Shown here piece by piece: positions 43,883 through 52,178 of a stretch of DNA of 64,000 nt. Origin of the DNA: Mycobacterium terramassiliense (lineage in GTDB: Bacteria; Actinomycetota; Actinomycetes; Mycobacteriales; Mycobacteriaceae); assembly GCF_900157385.1 (NCBI RefSeq), contig NZ_LT717701.1, positions 1,771,772 through 1,835,771 on the forward strand, in the 5' to 3' direction. The position numbers and the translations under genes are program-made. Numbering within the stretch: the stretch's first letter is position 1; every line of letters starts with the position of its first letter. The notes beneath the pieces were generated by a model. That model did not search any database. It was not told where the DNA came from and saw nothing but the letters and a program-made list of their open reading frames with translations.

Positions 43883-44725
43883 ATGCCCAACGAGTCCGGG
43901 TTTGCTCACCGGAACGGCGTGACCCCCGAGGCGGAAAGCGTGCGGCCCTATTACAAGGCGATCGGCAATGAGGAAGCCATTTTCAAGGCCGCCTACCGCC
44001 AGGGGCTGTCGCTCGTTTTGAAGGGGCCGACGGGGTGCGGCAAGACCCGCTTCGTCGAGGCGATGGCCTACGACCTGGGCCGGCCACTGATCACCGTCGC
44101 CTGCCATGACGACCTCACCACCGCCGATCTCGTCGGCCGGTATCTGTTGCAAGGCGACGAGACGGTGTGGGTGGACGGCCCGCTGACCCGCGCGGTGCGG
44201 GAGGGCGCGATCTGCTATCTGGACGAAGTGGTGGAAGCCCGACAGGACACCACCGTGGTGCTGCACCCGCTCGCGGACCACCGGCGCCAGCTGCCCATCG
44301 AGCGCCTCGGCGTCACGCTGGACGCCGCGCCCGGGTTCGGCCTGGTGGTGTCCTACAACCCCGGCTACCAAAGCGTCCTCAAGGATCTGAAGGATTCGAC
44401 GCGCCAGCGGATGGTCGCCCTCGAATTCGGTTTTCCCGCAGCCGATGTCGAAGAGGGGATCGTTGCGCACGAGGCGGGCGTCGACGCGGCCACCGCGGCC
44501 GAGCTGGTGCGTCTCGGGCAGGCCATCCGCCGCCTGGAAACCGGCGGGTTGCGTGAGGTCGCGTCGACTCGCGTGCTGATCGCCGCGGGCAGGCTCGTCG
44601 CGGAGGGCCTGACCATGCGGGAGGCCGCCCGGGCGGCGATCGCCGGGCCGCTCACCGACGACGTCGCCGTGGGGGAGGCGCTGAGCGAGATGATCGAGAT
44701 CTACCTGGGCGGCGGCGTCCGATGA
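43883..44725 (+). CDS. MoxR-family AAA+ ATPase, NorQ/CbbQ type
   Basis: 280 aa. Walker A GPTGCGKT at 48-55, Walker B CYLDE at 111-115, sensor Asn in VVSYNPG (N159) and arginine residues in STRQRM (174-176). The C-terminal lid has the CbbQ/NorQ length. It should form a hexamer that works with the preceding VWA protein to insert a cofactor into, or reactivate, a client enzyme. GGAAGGG lies 6-12 bp before the ATG. The client is not obvious from the neighbours; the oxidases and the membrane protein downstream are candidates. Confidence 0.9.
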   Translation: MPNESGFAHRNGVTPEAESVRPYYKAIGNEEAIFKAAYRQGLSLVLKGPTGCGKTRFVEAMAYDLGRPLITVACHDDLTTADLVGRYLLQGDETVWVDGPLTRAVREGAICYLDEVVEARQDTTVVLHPLADHRRQLPIERLGVTLDAAPGFGLVVSYNPGYQSVLKDLKDSTRQRMVALEFGFPAADVEEGIVAHEAGVDAATAAELVRLGQAIRRLETGGLREVASTRVLIAAGRLVAEGLTMREAARAAIAGPLTDDVAVGEALSEMIEIYLGGGVR

Positions 44726-44755
44726 TTGACGGTGCATACCGCCGCCGCTAGGGTC

Positions 44756-44774
44756 TGAACAAATATTAGGTTTG
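44756..44774. promoter_or_regulatory. Regulon motif copy 6
   Basis: TGAACAAATATTAGGTTTG, 16-34 bp before the start of the binding-protein gene. Its TAGGTT part (44767-44772) also fits a -10 element, so a bound regulator would cover the promoter of the downstream five-gene run. Confidence 0.65.
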
Positions 44775-44789
44775 TGGCCGGGAGGTCGG

Positions 44790-45908
44790 ATGTCCTACGA
44801 AAGCAGCGCAGAGCCGATCAAGGTCGGCTACCTGATGGACTTCGCGCTCCCGCCGGGCTTTCCGGAAGAGTTGTTGGCGAGTTTCACGCGGTGCTTCGAC
44901 CTCATTTTCGAAGAAGCCCGTGAACAGGGACTGATCGATCGCCCGGTGCAAATGATCTACCGCGAGGTGGAGGGTCTCCCCAAGGGCTCGGTCAAGGCGG
45001 TCATCGACGCGTTCGGCGAGCTGGTCGACGAGGGCTGCCTGGTGGTGTTCGGGCCGCACATCACCGATAACTGCGTGCCCACCCGGGAGGCGATCGACGA
45101 GCGGTTCCGGGTGCCGGCGATCAGCGTCACCGGAACCGACGACTGGTTGGGCGAATGGACGTTCGCGTTCCCGCAGGGATCGATGACCGACGAGCCGATC
45201 TTTATCGCGGACCTGGTCGCCAAGCGCGGACTCAGCGAGATCGGGGTGCTCGTCGAGCAGAGCCTGATCGGCGAGAGCTACCTGAAGAACCTGCGAAGCG
45301 CGTGCCGGCGCAAGGGCATTCGCGTCGTGGCGGAGGCGGCGATCGCCCAGACGGCGCAGGACATCAACGAGGCGGTGCGCACCCTGCACGATGCGAAGGC
45401 GGAGGCGGTCGTGCACCTGGGCTTCGGCTTCGGCATTGTCTTCATCAACCCTGCGTTGGAAGCCGCGGACTGGGATCCGCCGCGATTTACCACCACGGCG
45501 TTTCAGAACGCCTGGGTGAATCCGATCATGTGGAGCGCGTTCATGGGTTGGGTCGGCGTCGACCAGTACGACGAGGCGAACCGGCTCGGCCAGGACTTCC
45601 TCGACCGCTATGCACAGAAATACGAGGGCAGTCGTCCCGAATATTGCGTGCCGGTGGTCAACCGCGACGTCGCCGCCACGTTGGTGCGCGCCTTCGCCGA
45701 CGCGCACCCGCTCAGCCCGCGCGGTGTCAAGGAGGCGTTGGAGCGGGTGAAGATGATGCCCGCCGCCTCGGGTGCGCCCGGCACCCGGGTGTCGTTCGGC
45801 AAGTGGACGCGGCGGGCCTGGATGGGCGCCGGTTACCTGGTGGCCCGGACCCTCGATGCCGACGGCGTCAACTCGCATCTGGTCGATCGCTTCGGAGAGG
45901 ACGGGTGA
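44790..45908 (+). CDS. Type 1 periplasmic-binding-fold protein without signal peptide
   Basis: 372 aa, similar to Leu/Ile/Val or amide/urea-binding ABC substrate-binding proteins (VGYLMDFALPPGF start, then VFGPHITDNCVPTREAIDERF and a PAISVTGTDD strand). There is no signal peptide or lipobox and no ABC permease or ATPase gene nearby. A cytosolic role as ligand sensor, ligand carrier or subunit of an enzyme complex is more likely than transport. ATG 44790 has GGGAGG a few bp upstream and fits family length. It begins an operon with an AveC-type membrane protein, SDR and P450. Confidence 0.85.
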   Translation: MSYESSAEPIKVGYLMDFALPPGFPEELLASFTRCFDLIFEEAREQGLIDRPVQMIYREVEGLPKGSVKAVIDAFGELVDEGCLVVFGPHITDNCVPTREAIDERFRVPAISVTGTDDWLGEWTFAFPQGSMTDEPIFIADLVAKRGLSEIGVLVEQSLIGESYLKNLRSACRRKGIRVVAEAAIAQTAQDINEAVRTLHDAKAEAVVHLGFGFGIVFINPALEAADWDPPRFTTTAFQNAWVNPIMWSAFMGWVGVDQYDEANRLGQDFLDRYAQKYEGSRPEYCVPVVNRDVAATLVRAFADAHPLSPRGVKEALERVKMMPAASGAPGTRVSFGKWTRRAWMGAGYLVARTLDADGVNSHLVDRFGEDG

Positions 45909-47056
45909 CGAGAATGAGCACTGAGCAATCCGCACCTCTTGCCGCGGAGGAGAAGCCGGCATCCCCGCAGCGGGGGGTAAAGCGCGGCTGGGGAGGCTGG
46001 GTCGCCGGTGCCGCCCTGGCGGCATTCGCGCTCTTCTTCATCGCGAACTGCCGCGTCGCGCTCGACCCGCGCGTCGCCAACCCGAACGTGCAGGGCCGGC
46101 CGCGACCCGTGAAGTTCATCTTCGGCCTGGACTACATCACCTTCCTGCAGATCTCCACGGTGATCATGTTGCTGGTGCTGCTCGTCGTGTTCGTCAGGGG
46201 ATGGCGCCGCAATCCCGGCAGCCCGGTGATGCTGATGTTCCTGTGCACCACGCTGATCGTGTGGCAGGACCCGATCATGAACTGGGCGCCGTTCGCCGTC
46301 TACAACCCCGATCTGATCCATTGGCCGGAGTCCTGGCCGCTGGTGTCGCTGTCGCCGACCGTCGAGCCGTTCGTCGTATTCGGCTACGTCACTTTCTATT
46401 TCGGGCCGTACTTCCCGGCGATCTGGATGCTGCGCAAACTGCAGGCGCGCAAGGGTCCGGAGGCCTTCGTGTCGCGGCACCCCCTGGTCAGCCTGGGCGT
46501 GCTGACCTGTGCCATCGGCTTCGTCTTCGATGCGTGGCTGGAGATCCAGCTGGTCCACATGGGCATGTACATCTACTCCCAGGTGATTCCCTGGGGCTCG
46601 GTGTTCACCGGCACCACATTCCAATTCCCGTTGATCTGGGAGTCGTTCTCGGTGACGTTCGTGATGGTGCCCGCGGCGATCCTCTGTTACCGCGACGACA
46701 CCGGAAAGTCGGTGGCGGAGAAGCTCGCCGCGAAAGCCAGGATCTTCCCGGGTCGCCCGGTGCTCGGCACGTTCCTGGTGATGTTCGCCATCATCAACGT
46801 GTCCTATTTCGCCTACGGGGCGTGGTTCGCGGTCATCAAGGCCACCAAGGCGGCGACCTCGGTGGCCTGCCCGTGGCCGTATCCGGAGGCCAAAGTCTAT
46901 GACCCACAAGGGTTTTACGAAACAGCCGGCGCCCAGGGGCCGTATTCGGTCGGCATCTGGTCGACCTGGATGAGTGGCCAGCCGAACGGGCGGCCGCACG
47001 TCGACTCGCCCCCGCCGGGTGCGGGTGCGTGCGCCGCCACGGGCAAGAATGGCTGA
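45905..47056 (+). CDS. AveC-family (spirocyclase-like) membrane protein
   Basis: 383 aa. About seven hydrophobic segments (for example WVAGAALAAFALFFIANC and ISTVIMLLVLLVVFVRGW) and a long C-terminal tail. It resembles proteins named after AveC, the dehydratase/spirocyclase of avermectin biosynthesis, but whether it has such activity here is unknown. GTG 45905 overlaps the previous stop (GTGA) and has GGAGAGG upstream, so it is preferred to ATG 45914. Translationally coupled to both neighbours, it should sit in the inner membrane. Confidence 0.78.
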   Translation: MTRMSTEQSAPLAAEEKPASPQRGVKRGWGGWVAGAALAAFALFFIANCRVALDPRVANPNVQGRPRPVKFIFGLDYITFLQISTVIMLLVLLVVFVRGWRRNPGSPVMLMFLCTTLIVWQDPIMNWAPFAVYNPDLIHWPESWPLVSLSPTVEPFVVFGYVTFYFGPYFPAIWMLRKLQARKGPEAFVSRHPLVSLGVLTCAIGFVFDAWLEIQLVHMGMYIYSQVIPWGSVFTGTTFQFPLIWESFSVTFVMVPAAILCYRDDTGKSVAEKLAAKARIFPGRPVLGTFLVMFAIINVSYFAYGAWFAVIKATKAATSVACPWPYPEAKVYDPQGFYETAGAQGPYSVGIWSTWMSGQPNGRPHVDSPPPGAGACAATGKNG

Positions 47057-48047
47057 GCCGCGCGCGGTTGTCATCACCGGTGCGTCGCGCGGACTGGGGT
47101 TCGCGTCGGCCGTGCGTCTGTATCGCGAGGGGTGGCGCGTCGTCGCGGCGATGCGGACACCCGACCGCGGGCTTCCGCTGCTACAGGAAGCCATTGGATC
47201 AGGAGGGGCCGGCCGCGACGACGATCGGCTCATCGGTGTCCAGCTCGACCTGACCGATGCCGCGTCGATTTCCGCGGCGGCCAAGGCGATCGAGGAAGCC
47301 GTGGGCGCGCCCTACGCCCTGGTGCACAACGCGGGCATCTCCGCCGCCGGCGTGGTGGAGGAGACCGACATGGCGTTGTGGCAGAGCATGTTCGCCACCA
47401 GCGTCCTGGGTCCCGTCGCGCTCACCCAGGCCCTGCTGCCGTCCATGCGGGCGGCGGGCGAGGGGCGCATCGTCCTGGTGTCCAGCGCCGCCGGCGTGCG
47501 CGGACAGCCGGCCACCGCCCCGTACTCGGCGGCCAAGGGGGCGCTGGAGCGATGGGGCGAATCGATGGCGTGCGAGATCGCGCCCTTCGGGCTGGGTGTC
47601 ACCGTCCTGGTGGCAGGCACGTACGACACCGAGATCATCACCGACGCCGGCACCACCGACAATCGCGATTTCGGGGGCCCCTACGCGCGGTTGCACACCA
47701 CGATGAACACCCGCGGGCGCCTCGCGATGAAGCTGGCCCGGCCACCCGAGCGGTTCACCGACGGGCTGCTGAAGGCGCTGGACGACCAGAAGCCGTTCCG
47801 TCGCCGCGGGGTCGGTCCGGACGCCTCGATGCTGTTGGCCGCCAACAAGATTCTCCCGGCGTCGGGCATGCACCATGTGTCGCGGATCGTGCTGGGCATC
47901 CCGCGACGGGGCTCGATGCGGGGCGGGGCGTGGCCGTTGACGACAACCCAAAAGGCGATGGTGCTTGTCGCGCGAGTTCTTCCCGCGCCGGTGTTGCGGC
48001 GCTTGGCGTCGCTGGCGGCCAAGCGCCGCACGGGGAGTGAGGAGTAG
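47049..48047 (+). CDS. Short-chain dehydrogenase/reductase
   Basis: 332 aa. Cofactor motif TGASRGLG (about 10-17), NAGISAAG, catalytic Ser in LVSSAAGVRG, and YSAAKGALE (YxxxK). The C-terminus is about 80 residues longer than a minimal SDR, with a basic tail. It overlaps the AveC-type gene by 8 bp. Next to a P450 it is well placed to oxidise the alcohol that the P450 makes. Confidence 0.88.
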   Translation: MAEPRAVVITGASRGLGFASAVRLYREGWRVVAAMRTPDRGLPLLQEAIGSGGAGRDDDRLIGVQLDLTDAASISAAAKAIEEAVGAPYALVHNAGISAAGVVEETDMALWQSMFATSVLGPVALTQALLPSMRAAGEGRIVLVSSAAGVRGQPATAPYSAAKGALERWGESMACEIAPFGLGVTVLVAGTYDTEIITDAGTTDNRDFGGPYARLHTTMNTRGRLAMKLARPPERFTDGLLKALDDQKPFRRRGVGPDASMLLAANKILPASGMHHVSRIVLGIPRRGSMRGGAWPLTTTQKAMVLVARVLPAPVLRRLASLAAKRRTGSEE

Positions 48048-48050
48048 GCG

Positions 48051-49268
48051 ATGGAACAGCTGTTTGACGACCTCGAGGATTTCGGCGCCTTCGATGACGC
48101 GATATCCGGTGACGTGCGCGACCCGTACACCGAATTGGCGCGGCTGCGCCGTGAGGAACCGGTGCAGCGCCTGGAAACGTCGGGGGCGCTTCCGCACGAG
48201 GAATCGCTGCCGATGTTCATCGTGTATCGCCACGAGGATGTCCAGCAGATGTTGCGCGACAACGAGACGTTTTCCTCGGCGGCCGTCATCGCGGCGTTCG
48301 GCCCGGTGCTGGGGGAAGGGGTCATGCTCGGCATGGACGAACCCGTGCACGGCCGGCTGCGCTCCCTGGTGTCAAAGGCGTTCTCGCAGAAGTCGTTGGC
48401 GCGCTGGCAGGACGAGCTGGTCGGCCGCGTGGCCAACAGCCTGATCGACAACTTCGCGCCGCATGGCAAAGCGGATCTGGTGAAGGAGTTCACCTTTGAC
48501 TATCCCAGCCAGATCATCGCGGGCCTGCTGGGCTTGCCGGAAAAGGACTACCCACAGTTCCAGCGGTGGTCGATTTCGCTGCTGAGCTGGTTGATGAACC
48601 CGGAGCGGGGCCTGGCGGCCTCGGCCGCCCTGTGCGACTACTTCGCCCCGATACTCGAGGCCCGCCGGGCCGAGCCGAAGGACGATCTGATCAGCGCGCT
48701 CGGTGCGGCGGAGATCGACGGGCAAAAGCTCGCGGACGAGGAGATCTTCTCCTTCCTTCGGCTGCTGCTGCCCGCCGGCGTGGAAACGACCTACCGGGCG
48801 CTGGGCAGCCTGCTGTTGGCGCTGCTGTCGAACCCCGCTCAGTTGGACGCCGTCCGCGCGGATCGGTCGCTGCTGCCGCAGGCGATCGAGGAGGGGGTGC
48901 GGTGGGAGCCGCCGCTGCTGACCATCACCCGGGTCGCCACCCGCGACACCGAGCTCGGCGGGGTGGCGATCCCGGCCGGCGCGACGGTGATGCCGATGCT
49001 GGGCGCGGCGAACCGGCAAGAAGATCGCTATCCCGAGCCGGACACGTTCGACATCCACCGGCAGCAACGGCCGAACCTGGCCTGGGGGCACGGCGTGCAC
49101 GTCTGCCTCGGCATGCACCTGGCGCGCCTGGAGATGCGCACCGCCATCAATCTTCTGCTCGACCGGCTGCCGAACCTGCGGCTGGATCCCGACGGGGACG
49201 ACCCGCACGTCCGCGGGCAGGTTTTCCGCTCTCCGACCTCGGTGCCGGTGCTCTTCGACCCCCAATAG
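48051..49268 (+). CDS. Cytochrome P450
   Basis: 405 aa, normal for soluble bacterial P450s. The haem motif WGHGVHVCLG places ligand Cys352 (Trp in place of the usual Phe). The I-helix motif is AGVETT (242-247), with Glu where most have Asp, and the ExxR motif is EEGVR (280-284). It hydroxylates a hydrophobic substrate using electrons from a ferredoxin and reductase encoded elsewhere; none is in this window. It starts 3 bp after the SDR gene. The CYP family number cannot be assigned from sight. Confidence 0.93.
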   Translation: MEQLFDDLEDFGAFDDAISGDVRDPYTELARLRREEPVQRLETSGALPHEESLPMFIVYRHEDVQQMLRDNETFSSAAVIAAFGPVLGEGVMLGMDEPVHGRLRSLVSKAFSQKSLARWQDELVGRVANSLIDNFAPHGKADLVKEFTFDYPSQIIAGLLGLPEKDYPQFQRWSISLLSWLMNPERGLAASAALCDYFAPILEARRAEPKDDLISALGAAEIDGQKLADEEIFSFLRLLLPAGVETTYRALGSLLLALLSNPAQLDAVRADRSLLPQAIEEGVRWEPPLLTITRVATRDTELGGVAIPAGATVMPMLGAANRQEDRYPEPDTFDIHRQQRPNLAWGHGVHVCLGMHLARLEMRTAINLLLDRLPNLRLDPDGDDPHVRGQVFRSPTSVPVLFDPQ

Positions 49269-49358
49269 CCAGGGCCGAAGAGGTTCCTGCTTGCCAATCG
49301 GCTACTTTCCGGTAAGGCTCTCCGTAGCCCCTCAACGACTCAGAAGAGAGTGACAAAC

Positions 49359-50843
49359 ATGACCGAGGCTGTAAAGGTGCGCTTCGAGCCCAAGATGATG
49401 ATCGACGGCAAGCTCGTCGAGGGTCAGGCCGGCACCTTCACCAACATCAACCCGGCGACCGAGGAGCCGCTCGGCGAGGTCGCGGACGCGTCGAAGGAAG
49501 ACATGCAGCGGGCCATCGACGCCGCCCGGCGCGCCTTCGACGAGACCGACTGGTCCACCAACCGTGAGCTGCGCAAGCGCTGCCTGTTGCAGCTGCACGA
49601 GGCCATCGAATCCGAGAAGGAGGAGCTGCGCGAGGAGCTCATCCTCGAGGTCGGCTCCCCCCGGGCGATCACGTTCGGCCCGCAGCTGGACGCCCCACTG
49701 GAAGACGGACTGAAGTACCCCGCCCGGCTGATCGACGAGTACGCCTGGGAGACCGACCTCGGTGACAAGGTGATCAGCCTGACCGGGACGCTGACCACCC
49801 GCAAGGTCTGGCGCGAGCCGGTGGGCGTGGTCGGCGCGATCGTGCCGTGGAACTTTCCGTTCGAGGTCACCCTCAACAAGCTCGGCCAGGCCCTGGGCAC
49901 CGGCAACACCGTGGTGCTCAAGCCGGCGCCCAACACGCCGTTCAACGCGACCCGCCTCGGCAGGCTGATCGCCGAAAAGACCGACATCCCGGCGGGTGTC
50001 GTCAACGTCGTCACCGCGTCGGATCACTTTGTCGGCGAGGAGCTTACGCTGTCGCCCAAGGTCGACCTCATCTCGTTCACCGGCTCCACCGTGGTCGGCC
50101 AGCGGATCATGGAAAAGGGCGCGGCGACCATGAAGCGGCTGTTCCTCGAACTCGGCGGCAAGTCGGCGACCATCGTGCTCGAAGACGCCGACTTCGGGAT
50201 GGCCTGCGCGATCGGCATCGCGCCGTGCATGCACGCGGGGCAGGGCTGCGCCAACCCCACCCGGATGTTGCTGCCGCGGTCTCGCTACGAGGAGGGCGTG
50301 GCGATCCTCAAGAGCATCTACGAGAACGTCACCTGCGGTGACCCGCAGGACCCCGGAACCCTGTGCGGCCCGGTGATCTCGGAGGTGCAGCGCAACCGCG
50401 TGATGGGTTACATCCGGAAGGGTGTCGAGGAGGGCGCCACCGCGTTGGTCGGCGGTCCGGACGCGCCCACCGGCTTCGACAAGGGATTCTTCGTCAGGCC
50501 AACGCTTTTCACCGACGTCGACAACTCCATGACGATCGCCCAGGAGGAGATCTTCGGCCCGGTGCTGTCGGTCATCCCGTTCGACGACGAGGAGGACGCG
50601 ATCCGGATCGCCAACGACAGCAAGTACGGATTGGCCGGCAACGTGATGTCGGGCTCGCTGGAGCACTCGCTGGCGGTGGCGCGCCGCATCCGGGCCGGCT
50701 TCATGGGCGTCAACGGCGGCGCCCCGTACGGCGCCGACACCCCGTTCGGCGGTTACAAGTACAGCGGGGTCGGTCGCCAGAACGGCGTCGCCGGCTTCGA
50801 CCAGTACACCGAGATCAAGTCGGTGGGATACCCGGCCGGCTAG
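49359..50843 (+). CDS. NAD(P)+-dependent aldehyde dehydrogenase
   Basis: 494 aa. The cofactor region PWNFPFEVTLNKLGQALGTGN, the Glu motif LELGGKSA and the catalytic Cys297 of GQGCANPTR are all present. It oxidises an aldehyde to the acid, which fits as the step after P450 and SDR oxidation. ATG 49359 is chosen over the GTG three codons before. It follows the P450 after 90 bp with an AGAAGAGAG ribosome-binding site, so it is probably the last gene of that run. The 180 bp after it (50844-51023) show nothing I can support. Confidence 0.92.
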   Translation: MTEAVKVRFEPKMMIDGKLVEGQAGTFTNINPATEEPLGEVADASKEDMQRAIDAARRAFDETDWSTNRELRKRCLLQLHEAIESEKEELREELILEVGSPRAITFGPQLDAPLEDGLKYPARLIDEYAWETDLGDKVISLTGTLTTRKVWREPVGVVGAIVPWNFPFEVTLNKLGQALGTGNTVVLKPAPNTPFNATRLGRLIAEKTDIPAGVVNVVTASDHFVGEELTLSPKVDLISFTGSTVVGQRIMEKGAATMKRLFLELGGKSATIVLEDADFGMACAIGIAPCMHAGQGCANPTRMLLPRSRYEEGVAILKSIYENVTCGDPQDPGTLCGPVISEVQRNRVMGYIRKGVEEGATALVGGPDAPTGFDKGFFVRPTLFTDVDNSMTIAQEEIFGPVLSVIPFDDEEDAIRIANDSKYGLAGNVMSGSLEHSLAVARRIRAGFMGVNGGAPYGADTPFGGYKYSGVGRQNGVAGFDQYTEIKSVGYPAG

Positions 50844-51023
50844 GGGTCTGCGCCGCGGCGCACGCGACTAATCAGCGACTTTCGAATGCGGTATCACATG
50901 CGCTATCGCGTTCGCCGATCGAGTGATGGTCTGCTCACGGTACGGGTGGGACCCCGGCCATCGCCCGTCCAACCCCTTGGTTGACAATCGACGCAAGGCC
51001 CACACGTCAAAGGAGACACCACC

Positions 51024-52178
51024 ATGCCTGAAGCCGTCATCGTCGAGGCAGTCCGCTCACCACTCGGGAAGCGCAACGGAAGCCTGTCGGGGGTGCACCC
51101 GGCCGACCTGTCCGCGCAGGTCCTCAACGGCCTGGTCGACAAGGCTGGCATCGATCCGGGAATCGTCGACGACGTCATCTGGGGCTGCGTCATGCAGGCC
51201 GGTGAGCAGGCCCTCGACATCGGCCGCACCGCGCTGCTGGCCGCCGGCTGGCCCGAGACCGTGCCGGGCGTGACCGTCGACCGCCAGTGTGGGTCGAGCC
51301 AGCAGTCCATCCACTTCGCCGCGGCGGGCGTGGTCGCCGGACACTACGACGTCGTCGTCGCCGGCGGTGTCGAGTCGATGTCACGGACGCCGATGGGATC
51401 ATCGCTGGCCGGTGGCGGCAACCCCTACCCGCAGGCCTTCAAGGACCGCTACCACAAGACACCCAACCAGGGCCTCGGCGCCGAGATGATCGCCGAGCAG
51501 TGGGGGTTCGATCGACTGGCGCTCGATGAGTTCTCGCTGGGGTCCCACGAAAAGGCCGCCGCCGCACAGGATTCCGGCGCGTTCGACGATCAGATCGTGG
51601 GCATCAATGTGACCGATGGTCACGAAAAAACAACAGTGCTCAAGGACGAGGGCATCCGCCGCGGCACCCCGATGGAGAAGATGGCGTCGCTGAAGCCGGC
51701 GTTCAAGGAGGACGGGGTGATCCATGCCGGCAACTCCTCGCAGATCACCGACGGTTCGGCCGCACTCCTGTTCATGTCGGCAGAGAAGGCCAAGGAACTG
51801 GGCCTCACGCCGATCGCCAAGGTGCACACCGCGGTACTGGCCGGCGCCGACCCGGTGATCATGCTGACGGCGCCCATCCCGGCGACGCAGAAGGCGCTCA
51901 AGAAGTCCGGCCTCTCGATCGGCGACATCGGGGCCTACGAGGTCAACGAGGCGTTCGCGCCCGTCCCGCTGGCGTGGCTGAAAGACATTGGGGCGGATGA
52001 GAAGAAGCTCAACCCCCACGGCGGCGCCATCGCGCTGGGCCACCCGCTCGGCGGCTCGGGGGCGCGGCTGATGACCACGCTGCTCTACCACATGCGCGAC
52101 AAGGGAATCCGCTACGGCCTGCAGACGATGTGCGAAGGCGGTGGCCAGGCCAACGCGACCATCGTGGAACTCTTGTGA
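51024..52178 (+). CDS. Thiolase (acetyl-CoA acyltransferase)
   Basis: 384 aa. Nucleophile Cys89 in DRQCGSSQQ, NEAFAP, H340 in GHPLGGSGAR and C370 in MCEGGGQAN are the full degradative thiolase set. It cleaves 3-oxoacyl-CoA to acetyl-CoA plus a shortened acyl-CoA. AAAGGAG lies about 9 bp before the ATG. In M. tuberculosis I remember only a fragment (Rv1135A) at this place, so this copy seems complete. It is coupled to the crotonase gene that follows. Confidence 0.93.
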   Translation: MPEAVIVEAVRSPLGKRNGSLSGVHPADLSAQVLNGLVDKAGIDPGIVDDVIWGCVMQAGEQALDIGRTALLAAGWPETVPGVTVDRQCGSSQQSIHFAAAGVVAGHYDVVVAGGVESMSRTPMGSSLAGGGNPYPQAFKDRYHKTPNQGLGAEMIAEQWGFDRLALDEFSLGSHEKAAAAQDSGAFDDQIVGINVTDGHEKTTVLKDEGIRRGTPMEKMASLKPAFKEDGVIHAGNSSQITDGSAALLFMSAEKAKELGLTPIAKVHTAVLAGADPVIMLTAPIPATQKALKKSGLSIGDIGAYEVNEAFAPVPLAWLKDIGADEKKLNPHGGAIALGHPLGGSGARLMTTLLYHMRDKGIRYGLQTMCEGGGQANATIVELL

